Source: Pseudevernia furfuracea
Lineage: Eukaryota; Ascomycota; Lecanoromycetes; Lecanorales; Parmeliaceae
DNA: 64,000 nt
Assembly: GCA_022315425.1 (NCBI GenBank)
Contig: JAIUPT010000021.1
Coordinates: 744,001-808,000, forward strand
Reading direction: 5' to 3'
In this document: in pieces, positions 10,739 to 21,344 of the stretch
How the letters are laid out: each line of letters starts with the position of its first letter
How positions within the stretch are numbered: position 1 is the stretch's first letter
Notes under the pieces: generated by a model
The model's database searches: none
What the model was told of the DNA's origin: nothing
What the model saw: the letters and a program-made list of their open reading frames with translations, nothing else
Made by a program: the position numbers and the translations under genes

Positions 10739-13700
10739 ATGAGCGCTTCCAAGTCAGATGTATCAGGGCCAAGCACGCGCTCGAAGGGCAAGTCCGCGGT
10801 CGTGGAGAGACCGAGGGGCAGATTATACTTCATGGATCTACCTCTGGAAACACAGAAGCATATAATCGCACAGGTAAGCTCTCTGAGCCTCCGTGACACT
10901 CGAGTGCTAACAAGCTTCGTTCTAGGTCAGCCATAAAGAAATATTTACCTGGCAACGAGTATCTCCCCACTTCCTGTCCCTTGCCAGCGCTGAGATATAT
11001 CGAGACTTGGACCTGAAGATCACAAACTCTGGGGATGAGGAGTTACATGGAGTTCCCAGCTCGCACGCTGCGGATGCTCTTCAGACCATTTGCGCAAGTG
11101 AGCACGATTATGGGCAACATATCAAGAGCTTTCGGCTTGGGGTGAACGAAGACACTGTCGAATACATCCCTAGGAGCCTTAATCACGTTCAAGACCCACA
11201 TCTCATGACACGGCTGCTATGGGACTCAAAGTCGGACTCTAGCAAGTTCCTCAATACCGCATTGCTCCTGGTTGCTCGAAAGCTCCGCATCCTCGAAACG
11301 TTTCAGTAAGAGTGTCCGATACTGATTCAACATAAGGCATATACTGACAGGACGCCAGATGGGATGCCCCTATTGAGATAAGCGGAGCGGTATACCAAGC
11401 TCTTCACAAGATTCAAAGCCTACGCTGCCTTCGAATTAGGCTTGACATATCGCCGTCACCAAAATTGATCCTTCGCCCTGGCCCGTCTCCACCGAACCCT
11501 TCAATTGCGATGCAGCAAGCAGCCATGCAAGCACAGATGGCAAACCAGGCACCTCTGCCAACTCTTCCGCCACAATATGTCCCGCCTCCGCTGGGCCCAG
11601 CAGGCGCTGCGATTTCTTACCCACCTCACGCGGCAGCCAAAATCAACAACATCAAGCGGAAAAAAGCTGGAGGCAGCGGAGGATTCAATTATTGGGCAAA
11701 CGGCAGGGCATTTTCTGGCTTCAAGTCTCTCCATACATTGACACTTGTCGGCATGTCCAACCACGACTGCCTATCTGAGATAGCAGAGTGCATCAAAGCT
11801 TCGTCCGCTTCTCTCAAATGCCTGACTTTGTCTCTTTCCACGGATTTGGCACGGAAATCCAGGAAACCTGTGCCGGTAAATAATCCTGAACTTGATGATC
11901 CGTCCGACACAGAAATGGATGATGAAGATGAGCTAAGTCAACCACCGCAGCCTCCTACGGGTGCTCCACAAGCTGCTACCACCACCAATGAAGCCGACAT
12001 CCGGAAGGAAAAGCTCGCACAAGAAAGCATATTAGCAAAAGTGTTCGATCTCCAGAGTGTATCCGCCGAAGGGAAGAAGCTAGAGAAGACTTTGTCACTA
12101 TCGGGGGGACAGTTTCAAGAGGAAGAGGACAGCCAAGAGAATATCAGGATGGTCAATCAGCTGATGAAGTCATTGATGGACTCTCCACTAGTATCAGGCA
12201 CCGACGCCACTTCTCTCGAGATTCGATTGCAACATTTAAAGATGATAAAAGACGCCGCCGAAAGATACATCTCCAACCAAGAGACACAGAAGAAGAAACT
12301 CCTGGCTGAACAAACCAAGCCGGCTACGCCAAATGTAAAGAAAGCAGCTTCTAAGCCTTTGAACCCTCTCGCGTCGGGTTTTAAGCCGTCATCGAGCAAC
12401 AAGAGTCCCAATGTCATCGACCACGATTTTGAACCCCTTTCAAGCCCAAACAGTCCGTACTTCGCTTCTGGGCCTGGGCACTCCGTGTTCGACGTCAATG
12501 GGGCGCCGAAGCCCTTTTCTCCGATTAGCGGCCCCTCCTTGGATCAATCTACTCTGCTCCCTTGTCTTCCCCCGAATAGCAGTTCCAAGTCTGCAACCTC
12601 GCAACCATACATGTCACCGTACGTCGCGGGATCTTATCCAGCCTCTTCCAATGCCCCTCTAACCTTTCCATATGAGCACAGCAACCACAGTATGCCGGGT
12701 CTCCTTCCTCCTCTAGGGTACTCCTCACCCCTTCAGGCGTCCAGCAGTGGGGGATGGGGCATTACTACCTCCAACAAAGACGCACTTCCGAGCTTACACA
12801 AGTATGTATCAAATGTTGGGCAGAACCAAAAGACAAAACAGAAGCCGCCGAAAAAGCCTCCTCCGGCCAAAAAGGGCTACCCATTCAGCTCCGAAGATGA
12901 ATCCGAGGGTACAAAGACTCCGCCGTTGGCACCGAAGCCCTTCTTTGCGGCCAATGCAGACACACAAGCTCTGGAAGGGTCTATGGATGTCGATATGGAA
13001 CATCCTGACGAGGATACCACTGATCATGGGGAAGACCAGGAGATCATTGTTGGTTCAGAAGGTTCAGAAGAGACCGCAACTCCAAGAAAGCGAGCGAAAG
13101 TCGGCTTGGTAGAAGTAGGCAGCTCTTCTAATACAGCCAACCAAGAACCGAATGTCCCCGCAGAAGACAATTCGACCTCGGGAATGTCCTCAGACGAGAC
13201 AATGCAAGCATACATACGCGCAACACATGGTTTACAGCTCGAGGAATTCTCACTTGAATGGGTCCCGTTGAAAGCTTCCATTGTAGCAAGAGCTTTAGAC
13301 CTGAGTGTTCTAAAGCGTCTGACGCTTCTCGAGGTCGGCCCTCAGGACGCTTTCTGGACTCTTCTCGTGAGGCTGCAAAGCGCTACACAGATCACTTCTT
13401 TTAAGAGCATCCATACCGACAACGTATCGCTTCCGTTTGTGAAATTTCTCGCAACATTTGAAGGTCTGGAAGAGCTCTTCATGCTGGAAAGGAACAAGAA
13501 GCAGGCCGCCGAGTCCGAGCTTGAGTCGACAGTTGCGATTTCGACCATACGCAAGGGTATTCTTCGAAAGCATATGCCAACCTTGGAGCGGTTGTCGATG
13601 AGAAATGAGCGTAACGAGCAGTGGGACGTGGACCCAAAGACGCTACGATGTCTAGCACTCAAAGGCACGAATCTCAGGGAGCTGGCTTTCAGCCTCAGTC

Positions 13701-14205
13701 TGAAGACTTATGTAAGCTGTCCCATGCTCCAGCGCATAAGTGATACTAATGAAAATAGCACGTTCTTATGCAGCTCCTTCCACATTTAAAAAGCCTCTAC
13801 GCACTACACATTATTACACTACGTTCCACGGACCGCAGCATCCAGCTACAAGGCGAAAGTATCAGCTTTGCAGTTGACAACCTCTCGCACTGTCCCGAGA
13901 TGAAGCTCAGATACATCGCCATGCTCAGCCAAGTTATGGCGCTGGAGACAAAGCCTGACCAGTTCCGGCGACATTTGAAGGCTGTCATGGACAAACGCAA
14001 AGACAAGAAAGGCAAAGGCAAGGCTCCGGCGGATGCTACCCTAAACCTCTTCATTCCTACAACGGATGACTCGGGTTCTGATGATGTAGACGATATCCTG
14101 GCAGATATGGGAGCTGGGGAGACGAAACTTAAGTTCAATACGAGGTTTGTGGACGTAAAGGATGTGAAGATCTTTTCGAAGGAGATAAGGGGTGGGAAGT
14201 TGTGA
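10739..14205 (+). CDS. F-box / leucine-rich-repeat-like protein (1104 aa)
   Basis: Four exons, 10739-10873, 10926-11305, 11359-13711 and 13759-14205, with phases that agree across all three introns. Residues about 29-75 form an F-box-like motif (LYFMDLPLETQKHIIAQ, then VSHKEIFTWQRVSPHFLSLA), expected to bind Skp1 in an SCF ubiquitin ligase. Leucine-rich segments that resemble LRR strands flank a very long disordered, P/Q/S-rich central region with acidic patches and a basic motif (PRKRAKVG) that could be a nuclear signal. The C-terminus returns to LRR-like sequence and ends with a lysine-rich and acidic tail. The domain order F-box, LRR, disordered insert, LRR is seen in other ascomycete F-box proteins. 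The substrate is unknown. Confidence 0.75.
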
Positions 14206-15547
14206 TTGGGATTCAATTGTTGAGATATCGAGCAGGCATTAACACAGCGTTCTGGGTAGCATATATGCATGGCATTGATCATTCCTAGACCTAGAGGTAT
14301 GGTAACTTAATGGCTTTATACATGGAGGCGTCGATCCATGCCGCCGAGGGAGCTTCATAAGAAAGCGATTTCATCTTGTGCATAGCAAACATACATAGCT
14401 TATACCCTTTCCTTCTTGCATCCGAATACGATGAGAACTAGCAGGCTAAATTCACAGGTCTGGGTCGGCCAAGAATGATGCCACGGTTCCGCTCACATGT
14501 AGGGATTTCCTTCCGGGTGCCAGGCCTAACTCTAACCGCGTTCGTCGCCGCTCGGAGCGTAGGAATGAAAGAAGAATGAAGGTGTCGCCGTGTGCCGGTT
14601 GGTCTGGGCAAGAACCCAACACACACACAGTCCGAACCCCGTATTCCCACTGCTTTAACCCTAGTCCGTGGGGGCTTCTTCGGTGGGTCCTCCGTGGCGC
14701 CGAGTTCACCCACTAAGGCGGTAGGTACAATGCTTTTCATTATAAGTTGTATAACGCCACCACCCCGTTTGTCTACGCGCGCGCGCCAGCTGTCTCGAAA
14801 GCTTCCGTACCGCTTTCTCCGTCTTTTGCTCACCCCCTCCAGCCCCCCCCCCCCCCCCCCCCCCCCCCCCCGTCCCGTTTTCATTTCGGTGCTGTTTCGA
14901 TACCTCGGACCGACATCTTCGTTACTCGAACTTCGTTGCTTGAGACGGGGGGAGGATATAACTTTGAGTTCCGGTTGGGGACTATCGCCACATGCGAGAC
15001 TGCTCCTGAGCAGCGGATTGGGACGCGCGGAGGTGGTGTTAGGAATTCTTGGCGCTATCATTGCCGTCCTTGAGGTAACGCCGAAGTGGGATTTTTGGTT
15101 GCTCGTGTATATCGCCACCTGTTTTTTTTTCTCTCTTGCATGAGATGGGGGACATGGAGGAGTTGATGCTCTTGGCTTGTTGATTGGCGGGTTTGAGTTC
15201 CTCGCAGGACTGTTTCCGGTCTTCTTTCTTTTTTTTTTTTTTTTGTTTTTTTTTTTTTTTTTGGAAAAACTAGCGGGGACGATGCTTGACATTAGCTTTA
15301 TATGGTTTGATGCCACATTTGGCTCTCGATGTAGCGATTGGCTCGATCGGTTTGAGAGATTGGTCTGGTAGCGACTCGATTTCTTATCGGAAAATAGAAA
15401 GCACCAGCAGCAGGGGTAGCAGGATTAGGGATCCCAGACCGATCTGAGGAGGGATCTGAGGGAGTAACTTTGCGAGAGGACCTGCTGGAGGTTTCTGTGC
15501 GAGATTTCGAGACTGGCGGGCTAGGGCCAAGCGCAAACCGTGTGAAG
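14206..15547. other. Spacer with long homopolymer tracts
   Basis: Contains a 29-base C run (14843-14871) and T-rich runs interrupted once around 15229-15262. A lysine-rich minus-strand frame over 14438-15316 is created by the T runs and is not supported as a gene. 15298-15547 may carry the distal part of the Gag-like gene in another frame. Confidence 0.55.
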
Positions 15548-16600
15548 TCAGGGAAATCTAGCTGGTAGTGGAAGGCGAGTTCTTCCCGTAGGCTTATGAC
15601 ACCCTTTCGACTGTAGCATGGGGGTCGTGAAAGGCTTCCAGTGCTTCTGGTTCTTTCGGATGAGGAAGTTGAAACAACGCATACTCTCGGTGGACCATGC
15701 GATAGGATCGTCCTGTCCATTGAGTATGCGTGCGGACATGAAGGAGTAGTGATACTGTCGAATAGAGTCGAAGCGGTAGTGGATCGAAAAGTCCGACAAA
15801 CGGATACGATAATCGATGAGGGCCTCATGAAGACTCAGAGCTACATGAGGACGTGCCGCGAAGTAACAAATGGCCTGACAATACACGTCAAAGCCCCTGA
15901 GGAGCTGGTTGATACCGGAGGCCTCTTGGGTACCCTTATTCTTTTTGTCCTTGCTGCTCTCACTACTCCACGCCCAGTCGGTGTAATCACAGGCTAACTT
16001 AAGGAGATCCTTGGGCTTGAAGGTTCCATAGAAGATTTGTTTGAAGTATTTGATATCAACGGCCCGAAAACGCTCATGGAGCTTAAGAAAGGGTTTATTA
16101 CCTTCTTGATGTATAAAAGAGACTCTTGGCCCCTCCCCTTCCTCCGAATCCGACGAAGAGGACCTCGAGGATGACTCGTGTCGACGGTGATGAGACCGAG
16201 ACCCGTGATGAGACCCGTGATGAGACCCGTGATGGGACCTGGACCGCGACTTTTTGGCCTCATATTCCTTGAGGAAGGCTGCGACTTCGTGTTCGTCCAG
16301 CCGGGCACGGCGTGACGGCGGGGGGGTCTCTTCGATGACGGATGGACTGACTGTCCTGGTCGAAGCTTCAGAGGTCGGCGCCTCTGGGGTATCATCACGT
16401 GGTTGGGTTTTAACGACTGGGCGACGACTAGGACGTGTCTTCTTCGTAACACCCTGAGGTTTGGATGCCACTGGGGCAGTGGTCTTCTTGGCCGGTGCCC
16501 TTGGTGCGGCCTTCTTCTTTGAGGAAGACGCCTTCTGGGACGCCTTCTGGGCGGGCTGGTTGGTCGTCCTAGAACGAGTTGTCATAGCTGCGGGGGCCAT
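15548..16600 (-). CDS. Retroelement Gag-like protein (350 aa), uncharacterised
   Basis: A single long minus-strand frame. The N-terminal 110 residues are lysine/alanine-rich and basic, followed by a run of HHGS repeats and an RS/acidic linker (residues about 120-160). From about residue 165 there is a helical domain (LLRGFDVYCQAICYFA, then YRFDSIRQYHYSFM) reminiscent of Gag-like proteins carried by fungal retroelements. After about residue 325 the frame ends in an unconvincing tail, while an overlapping +1 frame continues for about 100 codons to 15298, so a frameshift or an unrecognised intron is likely. No polymerase, integrase or LTR was found beside it. It could instead be a domesticated copy. 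Confidence 0.4.
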   Translation of the reverse strand: MAPAAMTTRSRTTNQPAQKASQKASSSKKKAAPRAPAKKTTAPVASKPQGVTKKTRPSRRPVVKTQPRDDTPEAPTSEASTRTVSPSVIEETPPPSRRARLDEHEVAAFLKEYEAKKSRSRSHHGSHHGSHHGSRSHHRRHESSSRSSSSDSEEGEGPRVSFIHQEGNKPFLKLHERFRAVDIKYFKQIFYGTFKPKDLLKLACDYTDWAWSSESSKDKKNKGTQEASGINQLLRGFDVYCQAICYFAARPHVALSLHEALIDYRIRLSDFSIHYRFDSIRQYHYSFMSARILNGQDDPIAWSTESMRCFNFLIRKNQKHWKPFTTPMLQSKGCHKPTGRTRLPLPARFP

Positions 16601-18268
16601 TGGACGATGGAATACGGTGTGAGTGGTCTAGTAATAGAAGAATGTGCTAATTGGAGTAGGATACGGGGTCAGGTGACAGCGTGTTGCTTGCGTGTCTACG
16701 AAAGAATGCTATTGCTCTTCGAATGAAGAGTCAAACGCTGGTGGAATACAGCTACTTATGCTGCTCCCAAATGAGACCTGTCTCCTGCAAAGGACACGTC
16801 TACCAAATCCATAAATAGCAACCAACAACCGGCCATGCTCTAAGCGAGATTAAGCCCCACTAACCTCTTCAAGCAGGGCCGAGAAGATTGACTTCAAGCA
16901 CTATCTCTCACGTTTCTCAAAGAAATAATGAGCTGAGGAGATCACTGTCTTATCGTTGATAGAACTAAGGTGACGATGCAGGCTGCATTATCTTTAACAC
17001 ACGGTACAAATCGAGAGAAATAGTGTATTCCTTGGATATAAACGGACACGAAGCAAGATCAATGACGAAAGACTATCAATATAATGTTGGATTAATGGAT
17101 ATAGATGGTTGTGTGGATATTTGATAGATAGGAAACGAAAGAGAAGAAGTACCTGGAGCAAGAATTTATGTTTCGAAGAGCTCACAATAAATCTTTGTAG
17201 CGTGTGAATTGCTGGAGATGAATGGTTAATATGAACAAAGTGATGAATGACTTAGCTGTTCACGCGCAAGTTTCAGCGTTGACGACGCAACAGTGATGAC
17301 GGGTGAACTGTCGTTCAGAAAAGGTCTCTATAATATATTAGACACAGCCCGAGGCTCCAAAGTCTTCGTAAAGCACGTAGTGAAAGGAAGGTAAAGTAAG
17401 AAGGACCAACAGGTAATCTAGAACCATGACGGTTAACAGTCCGCAAGGTTCAACTCCGCCAACTGTCGGATGCTTGACGCTGGTCCTAGCAGAGTTGACA
17501 GTGGTGCTTTGTTTGTAGCTTTCATGTATTAAAGATTTACGAATTTTTCGCGACTGAAGCGTGGATCACTTTCGAAGGCCTTCTTTTTTCTGACCAAGAT
17601 GATATGATATAGACCAATCAGGCAACAAAGAAACGAAGGTCGAGAGCTGAGGGGTGAGAGACGTCAGCATTGACACTGCGTATGTTTCAATCTGTGAAGC
17701 ACTTGACTTAACATTGTCTCGTCAAGCGTACATGGGCGGGAAAATGGGTATCAATTGCGCGACTCGTGCCACATTGGTTTCGCAATCCCCCTCTCCGTTC
17801 TCCCTCATAAGCTCGTGTTCCTTCATCAACTGGTGTGTCCCAGCGCTACAACACAAAAGCAAATAAAAACCACGCGCGGGCCGTGAAACTGGATTGTAAG
17901 GTTCAAATTACGCCGCTGATATTCGATAGGTTCACCGTTCCTAGTTTCTAAGGCAAAAAATAGCAATGTCAGTGGCGGATGAAACTCGCTGGCGCCAAGT
18001 CACGTGCGAGTTGGTCTAAGCTTCCAAGAAATAATACATCTTCCCTATAATTATTCTCTTCATCTTTCTTTCTTGATCACCTAACATCTTTTTTTACTTT
18101 TTTCTTTATCCAACACGCTCTCTTCAACATCAGCAGGCCTGATAAACAGCTTCGACATACAAAACCGTCACTCGCACCTTCTTTTCACAAATAACTTCAT
18201 CAGCGACGGGTCTGATACCTAGTACATACATTCATTATTACATATCTAGGCCTTTACCAGATATCACT
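16601..18268. other. Intergenic, no supported gene; leader of the 18269 gene
   Basis: About 1.7 kb with short frames only. 18040-18268 is a pyrimidine-rich stretch with CAACA motifs typical of a fungal promoter and 5' leader, consistent with expression of the secreted precursor gene that follows. Confidence 0.45.
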
Positions 18269-19243
18269 ATGCGTCTCTGCCTCGTCCTCCTCGCGCTATC
18301 CAACTTCGCAGTGGCTGGACCGCTCCCGCCCTTTTCGAAGGCTGCCATAGAAGCGCGCGCTCCGCCCTCCGTAAGTTAATCCCCACGGGGAAAGAACGGG
18401 GCTGACATCAAATTATCACAGACGTCAGCTAACTACACACTTGGAACCGATACCGTTGCAGCCTTGACTCAACTGAAGGCGGTCTACGATAGCCTCAACG
18501 AGCCCAATCTTAGCGACAACGTCAAAACCAAGCGCGATTTTTGGTCATGGTTCAAGGCTGCACTTAAAGAGGATGGTCTTTTGAAGGCCAGATCTTCCGT
18601 CTCCAACTCCGTAAGTTCTATTCCTCACGAAGATGAACAAGGCTGACGCGGAACTCTTCTCAGACGTTTGATGACAGCACACTCGGTTCCGACCCAGTCG
18701 CGGCCTTAACTAAATTGAAGGCGATCTACGATAGTCTCAACGAGAAACGCACGGATGGTAGCCTCAAAGCCAAGCGCGATTTCTTGCAGTGGCTTAAGGA
18801 CATATTTGAAGCTCCTGGTCTGAAGGCCAGATCTTCTGTCTCGACCTACGTAAGTTTTATCCCTTGTGATAATGGACAGGGCTGACACGAAGCTCTCTTA
18901 GACACCCAGTAATAATACAACCAACTCTGATCCCGTCGCGGTCTTGTCCCACTTGAAAGCCGTCTACGACAATCTCAATCAAAAACGCACAGGGAGCGGC
19001 GTGAAAGTCAAGCGCGACTTCTGGAAGTGGATTAAGGACATGTTTGAAGGTCCAGGTCTTAAGGCTAGATCTTTTGACGACCACTCTCCCAGCGACAGCA
19101 ACTCAGACAACGCCCTCGAACCCGAGCGCACTTGCGTGGAAGTATTGAGGTCTACAGAGCCGATTCTTCCACGAGGAGGTTCTGAAAGCCAAGGTGGGGT
19201 TCTGGCCGAGAGCTGTGATCCCACATTCGAAGCAAGATCTTGA
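18269..19243 (+). CDS. Secreted Kex2-processed repeat precursor (272 aa)
   Basis: Four exons, 18269-18370, 18422-18610, 18664-18849 and 18902-19243, separated by 51-53-nt phase-0 introns all beginning GTAAGT. Exon 1 is a signal peptide (MRLCLVLLALSNFAVAG). Exons 2, 3 and 4 each start with one copy of a repeat of about 62 residues: a T/N-rich start, D-PVAALT-LKA-YDSLNE, a dibasic K-x-KR, then an amphipathic peptide that opens DFW or DFL and ends GLKARS. The dibasic site precedes the same peptide in every copy (TKR/DFWSWF, AKR/DFLQWL, VKR/DFWKWI), the arrangement of fungal Kex2-processed precursors (mating pheromones, dikaritin-type RiPPs, Ece1-like proteins). Exon 4 adds an acidic tail of about 50 residues with two cysteines. 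No RiPP tailoring gene (UstYa/DUF3328, tyrosinase) lies nearby. The secretion and repeat structure are seen; the processing and activity of the peptides are inference. Confidence 0.75.
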
Positions 19244-20669
19244 TTTGATGGATGTGATAATGAGTTATGACAAGCGCATGCGGTGATTAGCTCTTTGTAT
19301 ATAATAATAGCATGCTAGCCTGTCAAACGAAACGGAAATCTTCCACAGAGTCCGCCCAAGCGGGGAGAACTTTTGGCAGTCTGCATAGTGATAGGATAGC
19401 GTTTTTGCAGATATAGAGAAGGACTAAACGCCTGCCACCTTCTGCCTTATTCACGGGACAATGTTTATACGGACAGTGTTAGTGGTGCGGAGCACGTTTG
19501 CTTGGCAAAAGCATTTGAGCTATAACTAACTTGATCCTAATCAATTCTGAATTTTGACAGGTTACTTGCTTCAGAGGCATTGATTACTAAATAAGCACTG
19601 TAGTGAATATGCTCCCGCAAATGACCTTTCCCAACTCACTCACCACGAAGTAATTACTCTACAACAATTTTCCTTTGCACAGAGACTAGCAGAACGGTTT
19701 AATTGTTGACTACTCATGTGTGTCCTCCTTTCTATCCTTCTTCTTATCTTATTCATGCTCTCAACTCTCGTGTAGCCTTCTCTACGCCTATGCTTAGATA
19801 ACAAAAGCGCAGGTTCTAGCTACTACTATTACGAGTCTTTATTTAGCAAGTTGTGTGATGTGCACCAGAACACAGAGTGGGTTCAAGGACACAACAACGC
19901 AATCGCCAGGGTCAGTCCTGACAAAGAAAATGAGTATTCGCGCTAGAAAATGCCCAAGCTCACATGGTTCGAAAAGTTGCGCCCGGCCTTTACTTTGGAG
20001 AATTCGATCGACTTTCTTGTACCTACACCCTTATTTTGGAACGTCTGCTTTTGCCCCCTTTGCAGAGAATCAAATCCCATTGGGTGTGAGCGGCTGAGTG
20101 CATCTGTCACTTTGGCCATTCATCTCCTGGAATTCACGCGCAGAAAAGTCTTGGCGCAAGCATAAATTCCTGCCCTAGGATTTTCTTCTCTCTCTCAATC
20201 TACCAAACATCTACACAACCATCTAGATTCATTGATAAAACATTCATCGATGTCCTTCTCTAATCTTGTCTTCTTTGGTATCTATATGCATTCAACAAAC
20301 ATACTGTTTATCTGGTTTTCTACCTGGCAGTTTCATACATTCACACCTATTATTCTAGCGAGACAAGCCCAAACGTTTGAAGCTTCACCTTCGTATATCT
20401 CAATCGAGATGAACTCGGATCGCGCCTCATCTCCGCTCGAGTTTTGCCACTATAATGCGTCTCGCCTTCGCTCTACCATTACCGCGGCACCTCAACTTAG
20501 CAAAGCTGAATGATTTGTTTTCCACCATACCTTCGAAGACGTTACACCTCGATAGCAACTAAATATAGCGTCAAGGTTTTTACACGTTCCACTCGAGTTC
20601 TAGGGTTCTGTGATTTGTGAAGCCGGCGGCCTTTTCGGGAGAGTCATCAGTTTGACCTTGAACCCTGAG
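19244..20669. other. Spacer, possible small gene at 20232-20513 unproven
   Basis: Mostly without features. 20160-20250 looks like a fungal leader (CT-rich, CAACCATC), and a small frame starts at ATG 20250 with a hydrophobic, tryptophan-rich N-terminus and ends at 20513. It has no recognisable family and may be chance. Confidence 0.35.
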
Positions 20670-20693
20670 TAACCCTAACCCTAACCCTAACCC
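20670..20693. repeat. Interstitial telomere-type tract (TAACCC)x4
   Basis: Exactly four copies of TAACCC, the complement of the TTAGGG telomere repeat of filamentous fungi, inside unique-looking sequence. It marks the left side of the relic-rich accessory region. Confidence 0.8.
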
Positions 20694-20711
20694 AACACTG
20701 CCAAAGACATA

Positions 20712-21344
20712 TTGTGGAAGTTGGATCAGGAAAGCCTAGGAGATCTCCAGACTACATGGAGACTGAAAAGCCAGCAGACTTGGAATCCGTTTGCGGATCC
20801 GGGATCACCCCATGCATTCGTGACAGCTGAAAATAACGTGCGACGTGAGTCTTCTTTATCTTCTTTTCCTACGAGTGAGCTGACTCTGAAGTTATATGCA
20901 GTATCGAATAACCTCTATGTCAACGTGAAAGACGCTGAGAATAAATATGATGCTCGCGAGACGAATACTATACGCGATCAAGGCACTGCGGGCGATATGA
21001 CGCGCGATCAGACGGACGACTCAAGACATAATCCCTTCTTTTTTGATTTCGACGAGAAGAATAACGACACGAAGTTTGTCTCTAAGCCTTCGACGAATTT
21101 TAACGCACGTATTCGTCTTAATGTCTCTCTTATCTCTAACAGTGTCTCTTTTATCTCTAATAGTCGTCAATCCCCTATCAGGGAGTATCACCATTCCAAT
21201 ACTATACTCCAAGATATTTGCTACGACTTACAGTCTAACAAGGACAGACATTCCCAGTCTCAGGATTCGTCAGAATCACAGATCGCTTTTTTTTTCAGAT
21301 CTCCTTCCACCAGAAGACTCATGTTACCGCTGATCTTGTGCTAA
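20712..21344 (+). other. Open frame of about 210 codons, unrecognised
   Basis: An uninterrupted frame with no convincing ATG at its start and no domain I recognise. Its acidic/phenylalanine-rich part (FFFDFDEKN...KFVSKPS) loosely resembles a stretch near 25440-25545 (FFDFRARSS...EFLSKPS), suggesting both derive from one repeated sequence. Serine- and asparagine-rich composition and lack of neighbouring exons argue for a relic rather than a working gene. Confidence 0.25.

Noticed and set aside
11501..13668. Multiple minus-strand frames across the F-box gene
   Set aside because: They lie opposite a 2.3 kb open exon with consistent splicing and recognisable motifs.
14438..15316. 292-codon minus-strand frame starting with a long lysine run
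   Set aside because: The lysines come from T runs on the plus strand and a glycine run from the C29 tract; no domain, poor start context.
18269..19243. Dikaritin/ustiloxin-type RiPP cluster
   Set aside because: The precursor structure fits broadly, but no UstYa/DUF3328, tyrosinase or methyltransferase gene is within the window and the core peptides lack the usual Tyr-containing pattern.
20250..20513. Small gene with hydrophobic N-terminus
   Set aside because: Leader-like DNA precedes it, but the hydrophobic region is interrupted by polar residues and no intron or family supports it; kept only as a note in the spacer entry.
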